A DNA stretch of 64,000 nt from JBEKHT01 sp050012135 (GTDB taxonomy: Bacteria; Chloroflexota; Anaerolineae; Anaerolineales; RBG-16-64-43), in contig JBEKHT010000009.1 in assembly GCA_050012135.1 (NCBI GenBank), positions 1 to 64,000 of the forward strand. Direction: 5' to 3'. Positions 35,855 through 45,760 of this stretch are shown one piece after another. The position numbers were made by a program, and so were the translations under genes. Within the stretch, counting starts at the first letter, position 1. Each line of letters starts with the position of its first letter. The notes beneath the pieces are model-generated. The model did not search any database. It worked only from the letters and a program-made list of their open reading frames with translations, and was not told the DNA's origin.

Positions 35855-36655
35855 TCGGTACTTATCCTCGGTCAGTAGGGTCGCCTTGGAAAGCTCCTCC
35901 GGGGTCAGGCCCCCTTCAACCCAGGCAAGGGAAAGCGCCTCCGCAAAGCCCTGGGCGAGAGCGTTTGCCGCCACCTCCCATGAAATCTCCTTCCCCAAGG
36001 CTTCTGCCAGAGAGACGGCCCTTTGGCGCACACGAGCCGCGGCGGTCTCGCGATCCGGCTCATCGATCCGCATGCCCAAGATGATGCGACCGAGATCCCC
36101 CTGCAGCGGAAGGGAGCCGTGTTGTAGCACCGCTCCCATTCTGCGGAGCTGAGCGCTGCCAACGAGCTTGCGCCCCCCTACGGTGATTTCGTAGTTGGAC
36201 GGAATCTCAAAGCAGACCCCCCCGCTGGACCCCTCTCGGACCCCAAGCGCTTTGGCTTCCGGTTCGAGGCCGAGCAGCGAGAGCCCTCGAATCAACCCGC
36301 GGCTGAGGCTCCGGTAGCTTTCAAGGATGTTGCCCGTGACCCGCATGTCGTCCTGCGGCGAGGCGATGGCGTAGGTGAGCTCCTGCGTGTGCAGGATCGC
36401 CCTTCCCCCCGTGGGACGTCTCACGAGATCCCATCCCATTCTGCGCAGGCCCTCCCCATTTGCATCCGATGCTGGCTGGGCATACCCTAGGGAGAGACAC
36501 GCAGGCGTCCAGGCGTAGAGGCGCAGGGTTGGAGCCGAGGTTCCGCTAGCCACGGAATCCAGGATCGCTTCATCCAGGGCCATGTTCTCGGGGCCCGAGT
36601 GCGGAGGGGAGAAAATCAGACGCCAAGTGGCCGGGGCAATTGGAGCAGATTCCAT
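35828..36655 (-). CDS. Lipoate-protein ligase/octanoyltransferase (LplA/LipM family)
   Basis: A 275-aa biotin/lipoyl protein ligase family member that attaches or moves lipoyl or octanoyl groups to E2 and GcvH proteins. Motifs: MALDEAIL, SLGYAQ, RRPTGGRAILH, ELTYAI, CFEIPSNYEITVGGRKLVGSAQ (split CFEIPSNYEI and GGRKLVGSAQ, with the conserved Lys) and QHGSLPL. Whether it is LplA-type or LipM-type cannot be decided from these motifs. The ATG at 36655 has AGAGGA 3 nt upstream. No partner lipoyl-enzyme gene is adjacent. Confidence 0.82.
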   Translation of the reverse strand: MESAPIAPATWRLIFSPPHSGPENMALDEAILDSVASGTSAPTLRLYAWTPACLSLGYAQPASDANGEGLRRMGWDLVRRPTGGRAILHTQELTYAIASPQDDMRVTGNILESYRSLSRGLIRGLSLLGLEPEAKALGVREGSSGGVCFEIPSNYEITVGGRKLVGSAQLRRMGAVLQHGSLPLQGDLGRIILGMRIDEPDRETAAARVRQRAVSLAEALGKEISWEVAANALAQGFAEALSLAWVEGGLTPEELSKATLLTEDKYRSAAWTTRV

Positions 36656-37285
36656 CGATCCTCTTTTCAAGCAGGCTTCATCCGCTGGCGAGAATGGGGG
36701 CTCGCCCTGGGTTGGACGGGAAGGGTTATTGCGGAATTGACCTGCCGCGATTCCATGCTAGAGTCGCCTGCCGATGACGTCTCCCATAATGAATCTCTCC
36801 TGCGTTCGAGCGCACGGGGCTTCCCGGGGAGGGGACCGTCGCCCTGCCGCGCGGCTCCTCGCCTGGCAATGGCCTGCTCGCTTCTCGGGGACAGTGCCCA
36901 GGCTGAGCATGGCCGTGAGTCGCACAGCTCGCCCGGGGCCCAGTACGATGCCTGAGCGCCCTGCTCGGACCGTGCCCGGTCAGACCCAGGGAGCCCGAGG
37001 GGTGTTGACTCGCCTCCCCATTATGCCAGCAGGAGACCACTTGCGGCGAACCGGGAGAGGATCTGCCGGGGTTCTCCGCTTGGCTGCTCTTGGCCAGGCG
37101 CCAATCCCTCCGCCTTGGCCCGGGACTGGCTGTGCTCGAATCCGCTCTTGGCCGCACGATCGGAGCCGAGGAGAACTGGAGCGGCCGAATAATAGCGAAG
37201 GGGGAGGGTCTTCGGATAACTTGCGCAAAGGATTCCATAATCCAAGTCCTATCGACACGACCCTCTTTCGCAAAGGAGGAATGTG
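36656..37285. other. Divergent intergenic region (about 630 nt)
   Basis: Between lplA-like and the sugar-binding lipoprotein. A CATAAT box at about 37237-37242 has no matching -35. No gene recognised. Confidence 0.4.
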
Positions 37286-38536
37286 ATGAAGCCGAGACTG
37301 TCCTTGGCCCTCGGCGCTCTGATCGCCGCGGTCCTGCCTCTTGCCGGTTGCGCACCCCAGATAGCTCCCACCCCGACTGAAGTGAGCGCCCCGGTTCCGA
37401 CCGCGACCCCTGAGCCCACGCTCCAGGGCAAGATCACGCTGTGGCATGCCTGGACGGATCCGGAAGTCGAGAGCCTGAATGAAGTCATCAACGGATTTGA
37501 GGCGGACTATCCCCAAGTAAGCATTGAGGTTCTGTATGTTCCCGCGAGCGACTTGCAAGGCAAATTCGTGACGGCTGCCGCTGCAGGCGGCGGGCCGACC
37601 CTGGTAATTGGGGCGCAGGACTGGGGGCCCCCTTGGTTTGACGCCAAGCTAATAGCGGATCTGACGGACCTCATACCCCCCGGTTTACTTAGCTCCTTAA
37701 ACCCCACCGCGCTGGAAGCGGTCAAGTACCAAGGGGCTCTGATCGGCCTTCCGGAGACCATCAAGGGTGTCTTGCTTTTCCGCAACAAGAGAATCATCAA
37801 CACCGCACCGGCCAGCTTCGATGAGCTGGTCAAGGCAGCCAAAGCGGCCACCAAGGGGGGTGTGGTTGGCGCGGACCTTGAATCCGGACTGTTCTACTCG
37901 GCGGCCAACTTGACCTCCGCATGCGGCGGCCAGCTCGCCGATAACCAGGGCAAGCCTGCTTTCAACAGCGAAGCAGGGGTCTGCTTCCTACAATTGCTCA
38001 CCAAGTTCAAGACGGCCGGGCCCGTTGAGAACAACACCGACAATGATGTCAATGCCTTCAAGGCGGGCAAGGCCGGCATTATCATCGACGGCTCCTGGAA
38101 CACCTCCGCCTTGGCCCAAGCCGTGGGGGCAACCAACTTGGCCATCGACCCATGGCCTAGCTACGGGTCGGGCAGGCTGTCAGGGTACCTGCAGACCGAG
38201 AACCTCTATTTGAATGCGCAGGCCAGCGGAGATGAGCGGCAAGCGGCTCTGGCCTTCATGCAGTACTTCCTTTCGCCAGGGGCCCAGAGACTCCTGGCAG
38301 ATCCGACCAAGGCAGGTCATGTGCCCTCGGTAGCCGGGGTAGATATTGCAGATCCGCTGGTGCAACAGGAGGTCGCGGCCTTTGCAACCAGCGTGATCTA
38401 CCCGGCGCAGATCTGGGCCGATTACGCCGATCCCCTCAACAACGCGATCAAGAAAGTCGTGGCGGCGAATGCCGATCCCCGGGCTGCCCTCAAGGAAGCG
38501 GAAGACGCGGTGAACCGGAAGATCGCTGGCGGCTAA
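37286..38536 (+). CDS. Extracellular sugar-binding lipoprotein (MalE/UgpB type, SBP_bac_1)
   Basis: A 416-aa lipoprotein with signal peptide and lipobox LAGC (Cys about residue 23), then a Thr/Pro linker (PTPTE...PTATPEPT) typical of surface proteins in Chloroflexota. The mature domain starts KITLWHAWTDPEVES and has family-1 solute-binding features (FEADYPQVSIEVLYVP, GLPETIKG, AGKAGIIIDGSWN, LAFMQYFLSP). It probably binds maltodextrin-like sugars given the amylolytic genes downstream. No permease genes adjoin it. AAAGGAGGA lies 6 nt before the ATG at 37286; a GTG sits one codon earlier. Confidence 0.88.
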   Translation: MKPRLSLALGALIAAVLPLAGCAPQIAPTPTEVSAPVPTATPEPTLQGKITLWHAWTDPEVESLNEVINGFEADYPQVSIEVLYVPASDLQGKFVTAAAAGGGPTLVIGAQDWGPPWFDAKLIADLTDLIPPGLLSSLNPTALEAVKYQGALIGLPETIKGVLLFRNKRIINTAPASFDELVKAAKAATKGGVVGADLESGLFYSAANLTSACGGQLADNQGKPAFNSEAGVCFLQLLTKFKTAGPVENNTDNDVNAFKAGKAGIIIDGSWNTSALAQAVGATNLAIDPWPSYGSGRLSGYLQTENLYLNAQASGDERQAALAFMQYFLSPGAQRLLADPTKAGHVPSVAGVDIADPLVQQEVAAFATSVIYPAQIWADYADPLNNAIKKVVAANADPRAALKEAEDAVNRKIAGG

Positions 38537-39131
38537 ACAGGCTTGCCCATTCCAGATTCGCGAACTCAAAGTCCAGGTTCGCCGCAAGCTGACTTCCCGT
38601 AGGGCCCAGGCGCGGCGGGGCTTGGCCACCGCCGAAAGAGACGCCTTGCCCGGGCCGTCAGACCCCCCGGGAAGAGGCCCTCGAACCGGTTCCAGAACAA
38701 GATCCGCCTCTGTTTGGACCCTCGGCCCTAAGCGACAACCTCTCGGGGGATGGCGCCCGAGAGAGGAGGGACCGCCAGGAGCGTGCTTCCTGCTCGTCCT
38801 GGTACCTGGCTACAGACGTCAAAGACTCCCACGAATCCAGTCAAGGCAACCGAGCTTGGCTTCCTTACTGGGCCGCCCCGCCGGCCGGGGCGGCCCTCGG
38901 AGAAGTCTCCTGATCGCCTCCGAGCTTCAGGGGATGCGGACCCGCCCCTTTCCTCTGACCGCCACGATTGGTTCAGGTTCTCTGAAGTTGGACGAGGATC
39001 AGAACGAGAATTCCGAATCCGGTGAGGACGGCCGAGGTGGGAATTCGATTCGGCATTGGGTATAATCAGGAATCCCGGAAGCCGGCAGCAAGTGAGCTGA
39101 AAGGCCAATACCCACTAACGGCTGCGTTGCG
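38537..39131. other. Intergenic region with a strong GC hairpin
   Basis: About 600 nt without a recognised gene. An 11-bp perfect stem GGGCCGCCCCG (38870-38880) / CGGGGCGGCCC (38886-38896) could stop transcription but lacks a T run. A TATAAT lies at 39060-39065, about 70 nt before the next gene, without a good -35. Confidence 0.4.
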
Positions 39132-41261
39132 ATGACCCTGCGGTTAGCTCTCTGCTTTCACCTCAGCCAGGATTTGAGGGAGTACGCCAAGGTTGCCAGC
39201 CGAGCTTGCTATCGGGGCTTCCTGGAGGTCCTCCTGTCTCACCCGAGCCTCAAGTTCAACCTGAGCCTTTCCGGAACACTCATCCACGCTCTGCACTACC
39301 TCGATCCGAAGCCTTTGGAGTTGGTCCGCGAAGGCCTTGCGCGCGGACAATTCCTCCTACTGGGAAGCACGTATTCCCAGAATTTGCTCTTGCCTTCAGA
39401 TGACTGGGACAACGCCCAACAGATCGGTCTTCAGCGTGCGGCCTTGGCTCGGACCTTTGGGGTGCGCCCGACCGTCTTCTGGAACCCGGAGCGGACCTGG
39501 CGCGCGAACCTGGCGCGCCTGCTCCTTTCTTGCGGATACCGAGCGGTCCCCATCGAGAGCCACATCCTGCGAAAGTCTGGGGGTTCCCTTCCGGGCAGCT
39601 ACTCCTATCCGGAAGAGGGCGGGCCTCTGGTCCTGCTCTGGGACGACGAAGTTTTTCGGGCACGATTCAATTTCGCCACCTGGTTCCACCGACCCGAATA
39701 CGCGCTGGCCTATCTCCAGGAGTTGGCTTCGGATCCTCAGGCCCATCGATTCTTCCCGGTCTATGCGGAGGACGCAGAGGCCATGGGCCTGTGGGGTTAT
39801 GAGCAAGGGTTGGACCCTCGTGCCGATTGGCGGGGACTGGATAGTTTGCTCACAGAGATGGAGCGACGTCCCGAGTTGGAGCTGAAGCATCTGGGGGACG
39901 GTCCTGATCCAGTCGCCGTGTTGCCAGAACTAGGGGAAGGGTGGGCGGAATGGATGGATCGCTCGTTAGCCAACCCCCAGGCTCCATACCACGAGGAGGG
40001 CTTTGAGGATTGGGAAGATTTTATCAAGAGGTCGCCGAAAATCCGGCGTTTTCGGCATGTCTGCTCCGCCGTGCGCAATCGATTGACCGGTTTGGGCTCA
40101 GCATGGTCCGATCCGGGGTGGGATGGGGGTGAGTCGGCAGAGGAAATTCCAGCGTACTCACGCCTCTATCGGATGGCGATCCACACCTTCTGCCTGCACC
40201 AATACCGCTTTGGTTGCGTAGGGATCGGAGCCAAGGGGGACCCGGGATGGGATGGGGTGGTATCCAGCCTGGCGATTCTGCGGGGCGCGGAATTCGCCGA
40301 AGCTCGTTCCCGCAATGAGAAGTGTCCAACGGCTTCCATCGAGGATGTGACAGGGGATGGCGAGGACGAGATCCTGCTCAGTGATGGGAGTCAATTGGCT
40401 ATCCTCAGTCACTGGGGAGGCCGCCTCTTGTATTGGTTCGATCTGAACGATGGCCGTCAGTTTGTGGGCAATCAACTGGCCGTGCCGGAAGCACGCTTTG
40501 TCACCGATGCCCGGCTCCCTGAGTTCCGTCCTGTGTTGACCGACTGGCTCCCGGACGATGGATCGGATCCTGCTTCCGCCGAAATGGAGGCCCCTCCCTC
40601 AAGGCGAGGCAAGCATCTCCCCGGCTGGCTGATCGAGGAGCTGAAGGAACCGCTCTCCGTCTGGCCGAGGCCGGTGAAGCTGGCCTTGGGCCAGCCTTTG
40701 ACCGCTAGGCGTCGGGCCCTGAATGACTTCATCTCGGTGGAAGGGCAGGAGGCGCAGGCGGACCCCCAGATGGATTTTCGCCTGGAGGGGGACCGCGTGA
40801 GTTTTCTCAGATTCTTTGGCTACCGCCTCGAGATGACCAAACAAGTCCGCCTGACCCCGGATGGACTGCGGGCGACGTATCGATTTCTCAACCGCGATGA
40901 CACCTCGCGGAGCATCCAACTGAAGATCGTTTCAGAATTCTGCCCTGACCTGGAGGCACTGGTTCAATCTCCCCATGCCAGCCTGCAACCCATTCTGCTG
41001 GGACGAAATCGTCCCGGAGTGGTCAACACCATGACGCAAACAGCAATCGTGGTCCAGGCCTCGCGCCCGACGACCGCGGCTCCCGATTTCACGCATGCTC
41101 TTCTGGCCATCGAGGTGGGCCTGCGGTTCGATCTGCTCTTGGAGCCCAGGAGAGTCGAAACGGTCACAGTCGGCCTGCGCATCTATTCCCTCCACCAACA
41201 AGATGTCCTCGATCGAGCCTTCCGCAGGGTCACGGGCGGGACGGAATCTTGGCCGAGATAA
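39132..41261 (+). CDS. GH57-family alpha-glucan hydrolase/glucanotransferase
   Basis: A 709-aa protein. The first about 300 residues follow the GH57 pattern: CFHLSQDLREY, GSTYSQNLL, the nucleophile Glu in FWNPERTW, and YAEDAEAMGLWGYE with the catalytic-region Asp. The C-terminal region (about 400-709) is beta-rich (IEDVTGDGEDEILLSDGS, LLYWFDLNDGRQFVGNQ) and matches the domain found in GH57 4-alpha-glucanotransferases and amylopullulanases. No signal peptide, so it should act in the cytosol on internal or imported glucan. gene order: a GH13 enzyme follows after 13 nt, suggesting one operon. Confidence 0.82.
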   Translation: MTLRLALCFHLSQDLREYAKVASRACYRGFLEVLLSHPSLKFNLSLSGTLIHALHYLDPKPLELVREGLARGQFLLLGSTYSQNLLLPSDDWDNAQQIGLQRAALARTFGVRPTVFWNPERTWRANLARLLLSCGYRAVPIESHILRKSGGSLPGSYSYPEEGGPLVLLWDDEVFRARFNFATWFHRPEYALAYLQELASDPQAHRFFPVYAEDAEAMGLWGYEQGLDPRADWRGLDSLLTEMERRPELELKHLGDGPDPVAVLPELGEGWAEWMDRSLANPQAPYHEEGFEDWEDFIKRSPKIRRFRHVCSAVRNRLTGLGSAWSDPGWDGGESAEEIPAYSRLYRMAIHTFCLHQYRFGCVGIGAKGDPGWDGVVSSLAILRGAEFAEARSRNEKCPTASIEDVTGDGEDEILLSDGSQLAILSHWGGRLLYWFDLNDGRQFVGNQLAVPEARFVTDARLPEFRPVLTDWLPDDGSDPASAEMEAPPSRRGKHLPGWLIEELKEPLSVWPRPVKLALGQPLTARRRALNDFISVEGQEAQADPQMDFRLEGDRVSFLRFFGYRLEMTKQVRLTPDGLRATYRFLNRDDTSRSIQLKIVSEFCPDLEALVQSPHASLQPILLGRNRPGVVNTMTQTAIVVQASRPTTAAPDFTHALLAIEVGLRFDLLLEPRRVETVTVGLRIYSLHQQDVLDRAFRRVTGGTESWPR

Positions 41262-41274
41262 ACTCCCCCATCCT

Positions 41275-42672
41275 ATGAGCGTCCCTTTCTGGATTCACTC
41301 TTCCGTCTTCTACCAAATCTTTCCAGACCGCTTTGCCAACGGCAATCCCGCCCTCAACCCGCCGAACGTCCAACCTTGGGGATCCGCTCCAACTCCCCGG
41401 GGTTTCCAGGGCGGGAACTTGGCGGGGATCATGCAGAGGTTCGATTACCTCCTTGACTTGGGAGTCAACGCCCTCTACTTGAACCCAATCTTCCTTTCTC
41501 CTTCGAACCACAGATACAACACCACAGACTATTATCAGATTGACCCCAAACTAGGGACCCTGGAGGATTTTCGTTCTTTGCTCGACCTGGCTCATCGACA
41601 CGGCGTGCGGGTCCTGCTGGATGGCGTCTTTAATCACTGCGGACGCGGGTTCTTCGCCTTTGTCGACTTGCTCGAAAATGAGATGGATTCGCCTTATCGA
41701 GACTGGTTCTATGTGAATGGGTTTCCCGTGGACGCCTATGGATCGGGCGAGGCAACCAAGTACGAGGCTTGGTGGAAATTCAAGAGCTTGCCGAAGTTCA
41801 ATGTCACGAACCCGAGAGTCCGTCGCTACCTGCTCGACGTAGCGCGCTACTGGATGGAACAGGGCATTGACGGCTGGCGCCTGGACGTTCCCAACGAAAT
41901 CCCGGACCGCACCTTCTGGTCCGAGTTCCGCGATGTGGTTAAGTCCATTGACTCAGACGCGTATCTGCTGGGGGAGATTTGGACTGTGGACTCCAGCTGG
42001 GTGGGCGAACATGCCTTCGATGGGCTCCTGAACTATCCCTTCCGCGATGCAGTCTTGTCCTTCCTGCGAGGCGAGCTCAAGGCGAGCCGCTTCGCCAGGC
42101 AGCTGGGAACAATCCTGGGCGCCTACCCACGGGAGAACGGCTGGGCGCACACTCTCCCTCTCGGGTCCCATGACACACCTCGCCTGCTCACCGTCCTGGG
42201 TGAGGTCGCCCTCGTCCGGAGCGCCTATCTGCTGCAGTTCTTCTTTCCGGGAGCCCCCTCGATCTACTACGGGGACGAGATTGGGCTCAAGGGAGGAGCG
42301 GATCCCGGGTGCCGCGGCCCTTTCCCCTGGGATCGGAAAGCCTGGGATGAGGAATTGCGCGGGCACGTGGCGGGGTTGGCGCGGCTTCGCAGGTCCGTCC
42401 CCGCGCTCCAGGAGGGCGACTTTCTCGTCCTTTGGACGAACGATGCGGACCAAAGCCTGGCCTTTGGCAGAAGGTCGCAGGCGGGAGCTGCGGCCCTGGT
42501 CCTCAACAATTCTGAGTCCACCGTTCAGGCCCGGGTTCCAATATCCGCCATGGGGTGGGTAAAGGGATCTCTCCTTCGCGAGGCCCTGGGGGGCCGAGAG
42601 GTCCAGATCACAGGGGATGAACTCGTCCTTCAGCTCCCCGCGAGGTCTGGGCAGATTCTCCTTCCGGCTTGA
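41275..42672 (+). CDS. GH13 alpha-amylase family enzyme (neopullulanase/cyclomaltodextrinase-like)
   Basis: A 465-aa TIM-barrel enzyme starting directly at the catalytic domain (SVFYQIFPDRFANGNP). The four GH13 regions are present: DGVFNHCG, GWRLDVPNE (nucleophile Asp), LLGEIW (acid/base Glu) and LGSHDTPR (third Asp). A short beta domain closes it. It would hydrolyse or transfer alpha-1,4 (and perhaps alpha-1,6) glucan bonds. No signal peptide. The ATG at 41275 is 13 nt after the GH57 gene. Confidence 0.88.
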   Translation: MSVPFWIHSSVFYQIFPDRFANGNPALNPPNVQPWGSAPTPRGFQGGNLAGIMQRFDYLLDLGVNALYLNPIFLSPSNHRYNTTDYYQIDPKLGTLEDFRSLLDLAHRHGVRVLLDGVFNHCGRGFFAFVDLLENEMDSPYRDWFYVNGFPVDAYGSGEATKYEAWWKFKSLPKFNVTNPRVRRYLLDVARYWMEQGIDGWRLDVPNEIPDRTFWSEFRDVVKSIDSDAYLLGEIWTVDSSWVGEHAFDGLLNYPFRDAVLSFLRGELKASRFARQLGTILGAYPRENGWAHTLPLGSHDTPRLLTVLGEVALVRSAYLLQFFFPGAPSIYYGDEIGLKGGADPGCRGPFPWDRKAWDEELRGHVAGLARLRRSVPALQEGDFLVLWTNDADQSLAFGRRSQAGAAALVLNNSESTVQARVPISAMGWVKGSLLREALGGREVQITGDELVLQLPARSGQILLPA

Positions 42673-42747
42673 GGCAATGCGCTCGACTCGCTGGCATCAG
42701 AGGGTGTGCCCGGAGACCTCGACCTGCTGAGGGGGAGCCGGCCGCGA

Positions 42748-43632
42748 CTATCGGCCCGGGCGGAGGCCAGCTTGGTTTTCCTGGGCAAAGGTCCGCAAGG
42801 CGGCAATGTGCTCCTGCGGCGATTTTGGCCCAGCCCCCATCGTGTTCAAGGAGACGCGCGTCGCCCCAAGCGCCTGCCACTGTTCCAGTGTTGCCATCCA
42901 CTCGGCCGGATTGGCGTCTCCATAAGGAATTCGCACCTCCACCCCAAAATCAGCTCGGGTTCGGCCCTCCTCCCGCAGGAATCGCTCCAACGTCTCAAGG
43001 GTCGGCTTGGAGGTTTCGGGAGTGCGCTGGCTGGCCATCCAACCGTCCCCGATTCGCGCGGCGCGCCGAAGGGCAGGTTCGGCGTATCCCCCAAGCCAGA
43101 TTGGAATGGGTCGCTGGACGGGAAGAGGATTGAGGCCGGCGCCTTCAATGGTGTGCCATTTCCCGCGAAAATCGACGACCGGACGGGTCCACAGCTCGCG
43201 AAGGACGGCCACCTGCTCCTCGATCCTTCGACCGCGGTTATGGAAGTCCTCACCCAAGGCGGTGTATTCCACGCGGTTCCATCCCAGGCCGACCCCTAGT
43301 CGCAAACGCCCAGCGGAAAGCACATCCAAGGTTGCCGCCTGCTTTGCCACGAGTGCCGTCTGCCGCTGTGGAAGAATGAGGATGCCCGTTTCAAGGACAA
43401 GACTTCGTGTATGGGCGGCCATATGGGTGAAGAGAACAAAGGGCTCGAGAAAGGGATCACGAAATGTGTACGCGCCAGTCCAGCCTTCGGGGCGATCGGG
43501 ATTGGCCCCCAGGACGTGATCGAAGGCTACGACGTGGTGGTAGCCCAGGGCTTCCGCGGCCTGCGCAAAGTCTCGAATCGCAAGCGGGTCCTGACCGAAG
43601 TCCGTCTGAGGAAATACAGCCCCAATCTCCAT
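42748..43632 (-). CDS. LLM-class flavin/F420-dependent oxidoreductase
   Basis: A 294-aa luciferase-like monooxygenase fold: MEIGAVFPQTDFG, VAFDHVLGANP, a DPFLEPFVLFTHMAAHT core, ILILPQRQTALVAKQAATLD, GRLRLGVGLGWN, and PIPIWLGGYAEPALRRAARIGDGW (split in PIPIWLGGY and ARIGDGW). These enzymes use FMN or coenzyme F420; the cofactor is not decidable here. AGGAGA lies 5-6 nt before the ATG at 43632. Convergent with the GH13 gene, so unlikely to belong to the sugar operon. Confidence 0.88.
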   Translation of the reverse strand: MEIGAVFPQTDFGQDPLAIRDFAQAAEALGYHHVVAFDHVLGANPDRPEGWTGAYTFRDPFLEPFVLFTHMAAHTRSLVLETGILILPQRQTALVAKQAATLDVLSAGRLRLGVGLGWNRVEYTALGEDFHNRGRRIEEQVAVLRELWTRPVVDFRGKWHTIEGAGLNPLPVQRPIPIWLGGYAEPALRRAARIGDGWMASQRTPETSKPTLETLERFLREEGRTRADFGVEVRIPYGDANPAEWMATLEQWQALGATRVSLNTMGAGPKSPQEHIAALRTFAQENQAGLRPGR

Positions 43633-44099
43633 GCTTGTCTCCTTCTCCTCAAGGTAGGTTCCCCTGCTCTTGCAGGGTACCACGTCCCTTCCAGGCTCGC
43701 TTAGGCGCAAGGGCTTCCCTTCCGATTTCGTCAACCGGCCCTGCCCGGTCGAATGGAGAGCGTCCACATGCCCCAGTTGGGGAGGCGGGCAAGAAATATG
43801 CACCCCTGGAGAGGGCTCTGGGGGCAGGTGCCCCTTTTGTGGCATTCGGGGCGAGCGGGTGGGACGCCGTGCACAAGCACAAAGAAAGGCCATCTTGACT
43901 GCCCTCCGCGGAGGGCTTATCATGCGCCGGATGACCTCTGCCTGGGCTTGCCCCCCTCAAGTCTGGTGCGGAGGCCATCGATTCATGGGCCGACGGCAAG
44001 ATACTTGCTAGTTGCTCCTTCAAGCTGAGCGCCTTACAATGGGATCAAGTAAATAGCCCGCTGGGGGGCATAGCTTAATTCATACAGGGCCTCTTCCCC
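43633..44099. other. Divergent intergenic region
   Basis: Holds the promoter with a palindromic spacer at 43895-43923 but no recognised gene. Confidence 0.4.
43895..43923 (+). promoter_or_regulatory. Promoter with a 16-bp palindromic operator in its spacer
   Basis: TTGACT (43895-43900), a 17-nt spacer and TATCAT (43918-43923). The spacer is almost wholly a perfect palindrome GCCCTCCGCGGAGGGC (43901-43916), placed as an operator that a repressor dimer would occlude. The next plus-strand gene begins at 44100. Confidence 0.6.
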
Positions 44100-45065
44100 G
44101 TGAATCATCTCTCCCAGAATCGCAAGGCGATTGAAGCGTTCAGCGATCTCTTCGCGCCCACCGATGTTCAAGTTGTCGAAGAGAAGAAGACTTGCCCCAA
44201 TTGCGGCAAGATGATCCTCGCTGATTCGCTCTATTGCCCGTTTTGCGAACATGATCAGAGCCAACCCGCTCCGCTTTCCCCCGAGCAACAGCCCGGATTT
44301 CAATTTGCAGTTTTGGAAGTGTTCGCCTCGTTGCTGCTGCTCGACCTGGGCTTGCCCGCCCTGTTTCTCCTTGTGCTCCAGCCCTTCGGCGGGCATGAGA
44401 TCGTCGCCGCCGCGGCCGGGGCCTTGTGGCTGGGCTTCAAAATCCTTCTGGCGATGCGGGTTGTGGAGGCTCAATCTCCGCAGGGTGCGCCCTCCTTCTG
44501 GAAGGCCGCCGGCCTTTTCCTCATGTCTTTTCTTCCAATCGCCTCATGGGTGGCCGTTGGGTTTGCCTCACGAAAGGTGGCCTTGGCCAGGGCGGCACGC
44601 TACATCCTTCCTGCCCTAGCCGTCATGCTGCTCCTGCTTGATTTGGGGTTCGCCGCAAATCGAATCCCCATTAGCGATGGCCAGCGGCTCCTTTCGTCTC
44701 TCTCGGCCCGTCCGCTGCTATCGTCCCCCCCTCTGACCCCCGAGCGACACTTTGGTTCAGCGGTTCCTACACCCACCCCCGCCGCGACTTGCCGCAGCGT
44801 TCAGGACGTCACCCTTGAGGATGTAGGAAGTACTCTCTGCGTTCGCGGGGTCGTGCGCGTCGGCTACGGCGCGGGGGGAAACTATTACGTGTCCTTTGGC
44901 ACGGGGGCGGCTGACTTCTACATGGTGGGCTACGGCTGGCCAGACTATCCAGGCAGTGGGGTCAACCCGGGGGATTGTCTCCAGGTGACGGGCCAGATCG
45001 AGCAATTGGGATCCGCTCCCGTCATCGTGGTGGAGCCTCCGGATCTGCAGGAACGCTGCCCATAG
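44100..45065 (+). CDS. Zinc-ribbon membrane protein with C-terminal OB-like domain
   Basis: A 321-aa protein of no named family. The N-terminal zinc ribbon has CPNCGKMI and CPFCEHD. Four hydrophobic helices follow (about residues 68-195: LEVFASLLLLDLGLP, FLLVLQPF, IVAAAAGALWLGFKILL, AARYILPALAVMLLLL). The outer part has a short Thr/Pro linker (VPTPTPAAT) and a domain (TLEDVGSTLCVRGVV, GDCLQVTGQIEQ) that looks like an OB-fold nucleic-acid or oligosaccharide binding unit. The start is the GTG at 44100, with a weak ribosome site. It is the likely target of the palindrome-bearing promoter. Confidence 0.7.
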   Translation: MNHLSQNRKAIEAFSDLFAPTDVQVVEEKKTCPNCGKMILADSLYCPFCEHDQSQPAPLSPEQQPGFQFAVLEVFASLLLLDLGLPALFLLVLQPFGGHEIVAAAAGALWLGFKILLAMRVVEAQSPQGAPSFWKAAGLFLMSFLPIASWVAVGFASRKVALARAARYILPALAVMLLLLDLGFAANRIPISDGQRLLSSLSARPLLSSPPLTPERHFGSAVPTPTPAATCRSVQDVTLEDVGSTLCVRGVVRVGYGAGGNYYVSFGTGAADFYMVGYGWPDYPGSGVNPGDCLQVTGQIEQLGSAPVIVVEPPDLQERCP

Positions 45066-45760
45066 GCGAGGGTCGCCAGCTCGAGGGGCTTCGACCCGGC
45101 CCCTCGCGGATGACCCCTCCCAACCGGGTGGACCGCGATCGTTCGTCTTTCCCCGCCGGATCCGCCCTTCCCTTCCTGAACGTTCGCCGAGGGGTACAAG
45201 CCCGGTCAGCGACCGTGGGTGAAACGGGCCAGGGGTCGCGCCGGGTCCACTTCTCCGCACCCCGGCTTTGGGGCATGGCACCCCGCCGGCACATGCCCGG
45301 CTTCCCCCTTCTTGGGCGCGATGTTCCTTCTTGACCGAGTGCGAATCGACTCAGTGGAACGACGCCTTTGCGAGGCGGCCGTGCCACTCTCCCGGCCTCA
45401 ACGGAAGCGGATCCTGCATGCAAAGGCCCAAGCCGTCGGGAACCCACACAAGGGGATTTGCGAATCTGGAAACTTGGGCCAGCCTGCTCGTCGGATGGGC
45501 CCCGGCCTGCCAGAAGGGAATCCGGTCCTAGCCCCATTGACTTCTCCAAAGAGGACCATTCGACTGTCCTCCCGTGAGTGTCGGCCGAGACGCGACCCGG
45601 TCCAGGTGCGCGGTCGCCGATGGGCAGAAGGGACCGCAGTCCGCCCGAAACGTGCGCTGCGCGCCGCGGCGGATAGAAATGGTCGCGAAACCGGACAGGT
45701 CGTGTAGTATACTGGCCCCGCGGACTCCCGGTGGACCCGCTTGGCCGAAGAGGAGATGCC
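45066..45760. other. Intergenic region upstream of the glycogen operon (about 700 nt)
   Basis: No gene recognised. A TATACT at 45718-45723 could be the -10 of the operon (about 38 nt before the start), but no -35 fits. Confidence 0.4.

Noticed and set aside
45718..45723. TATACT as the promoter of the glycogen operon
   Set aside because: No -35 or extended -10 accompanies it; kept only as a remark.
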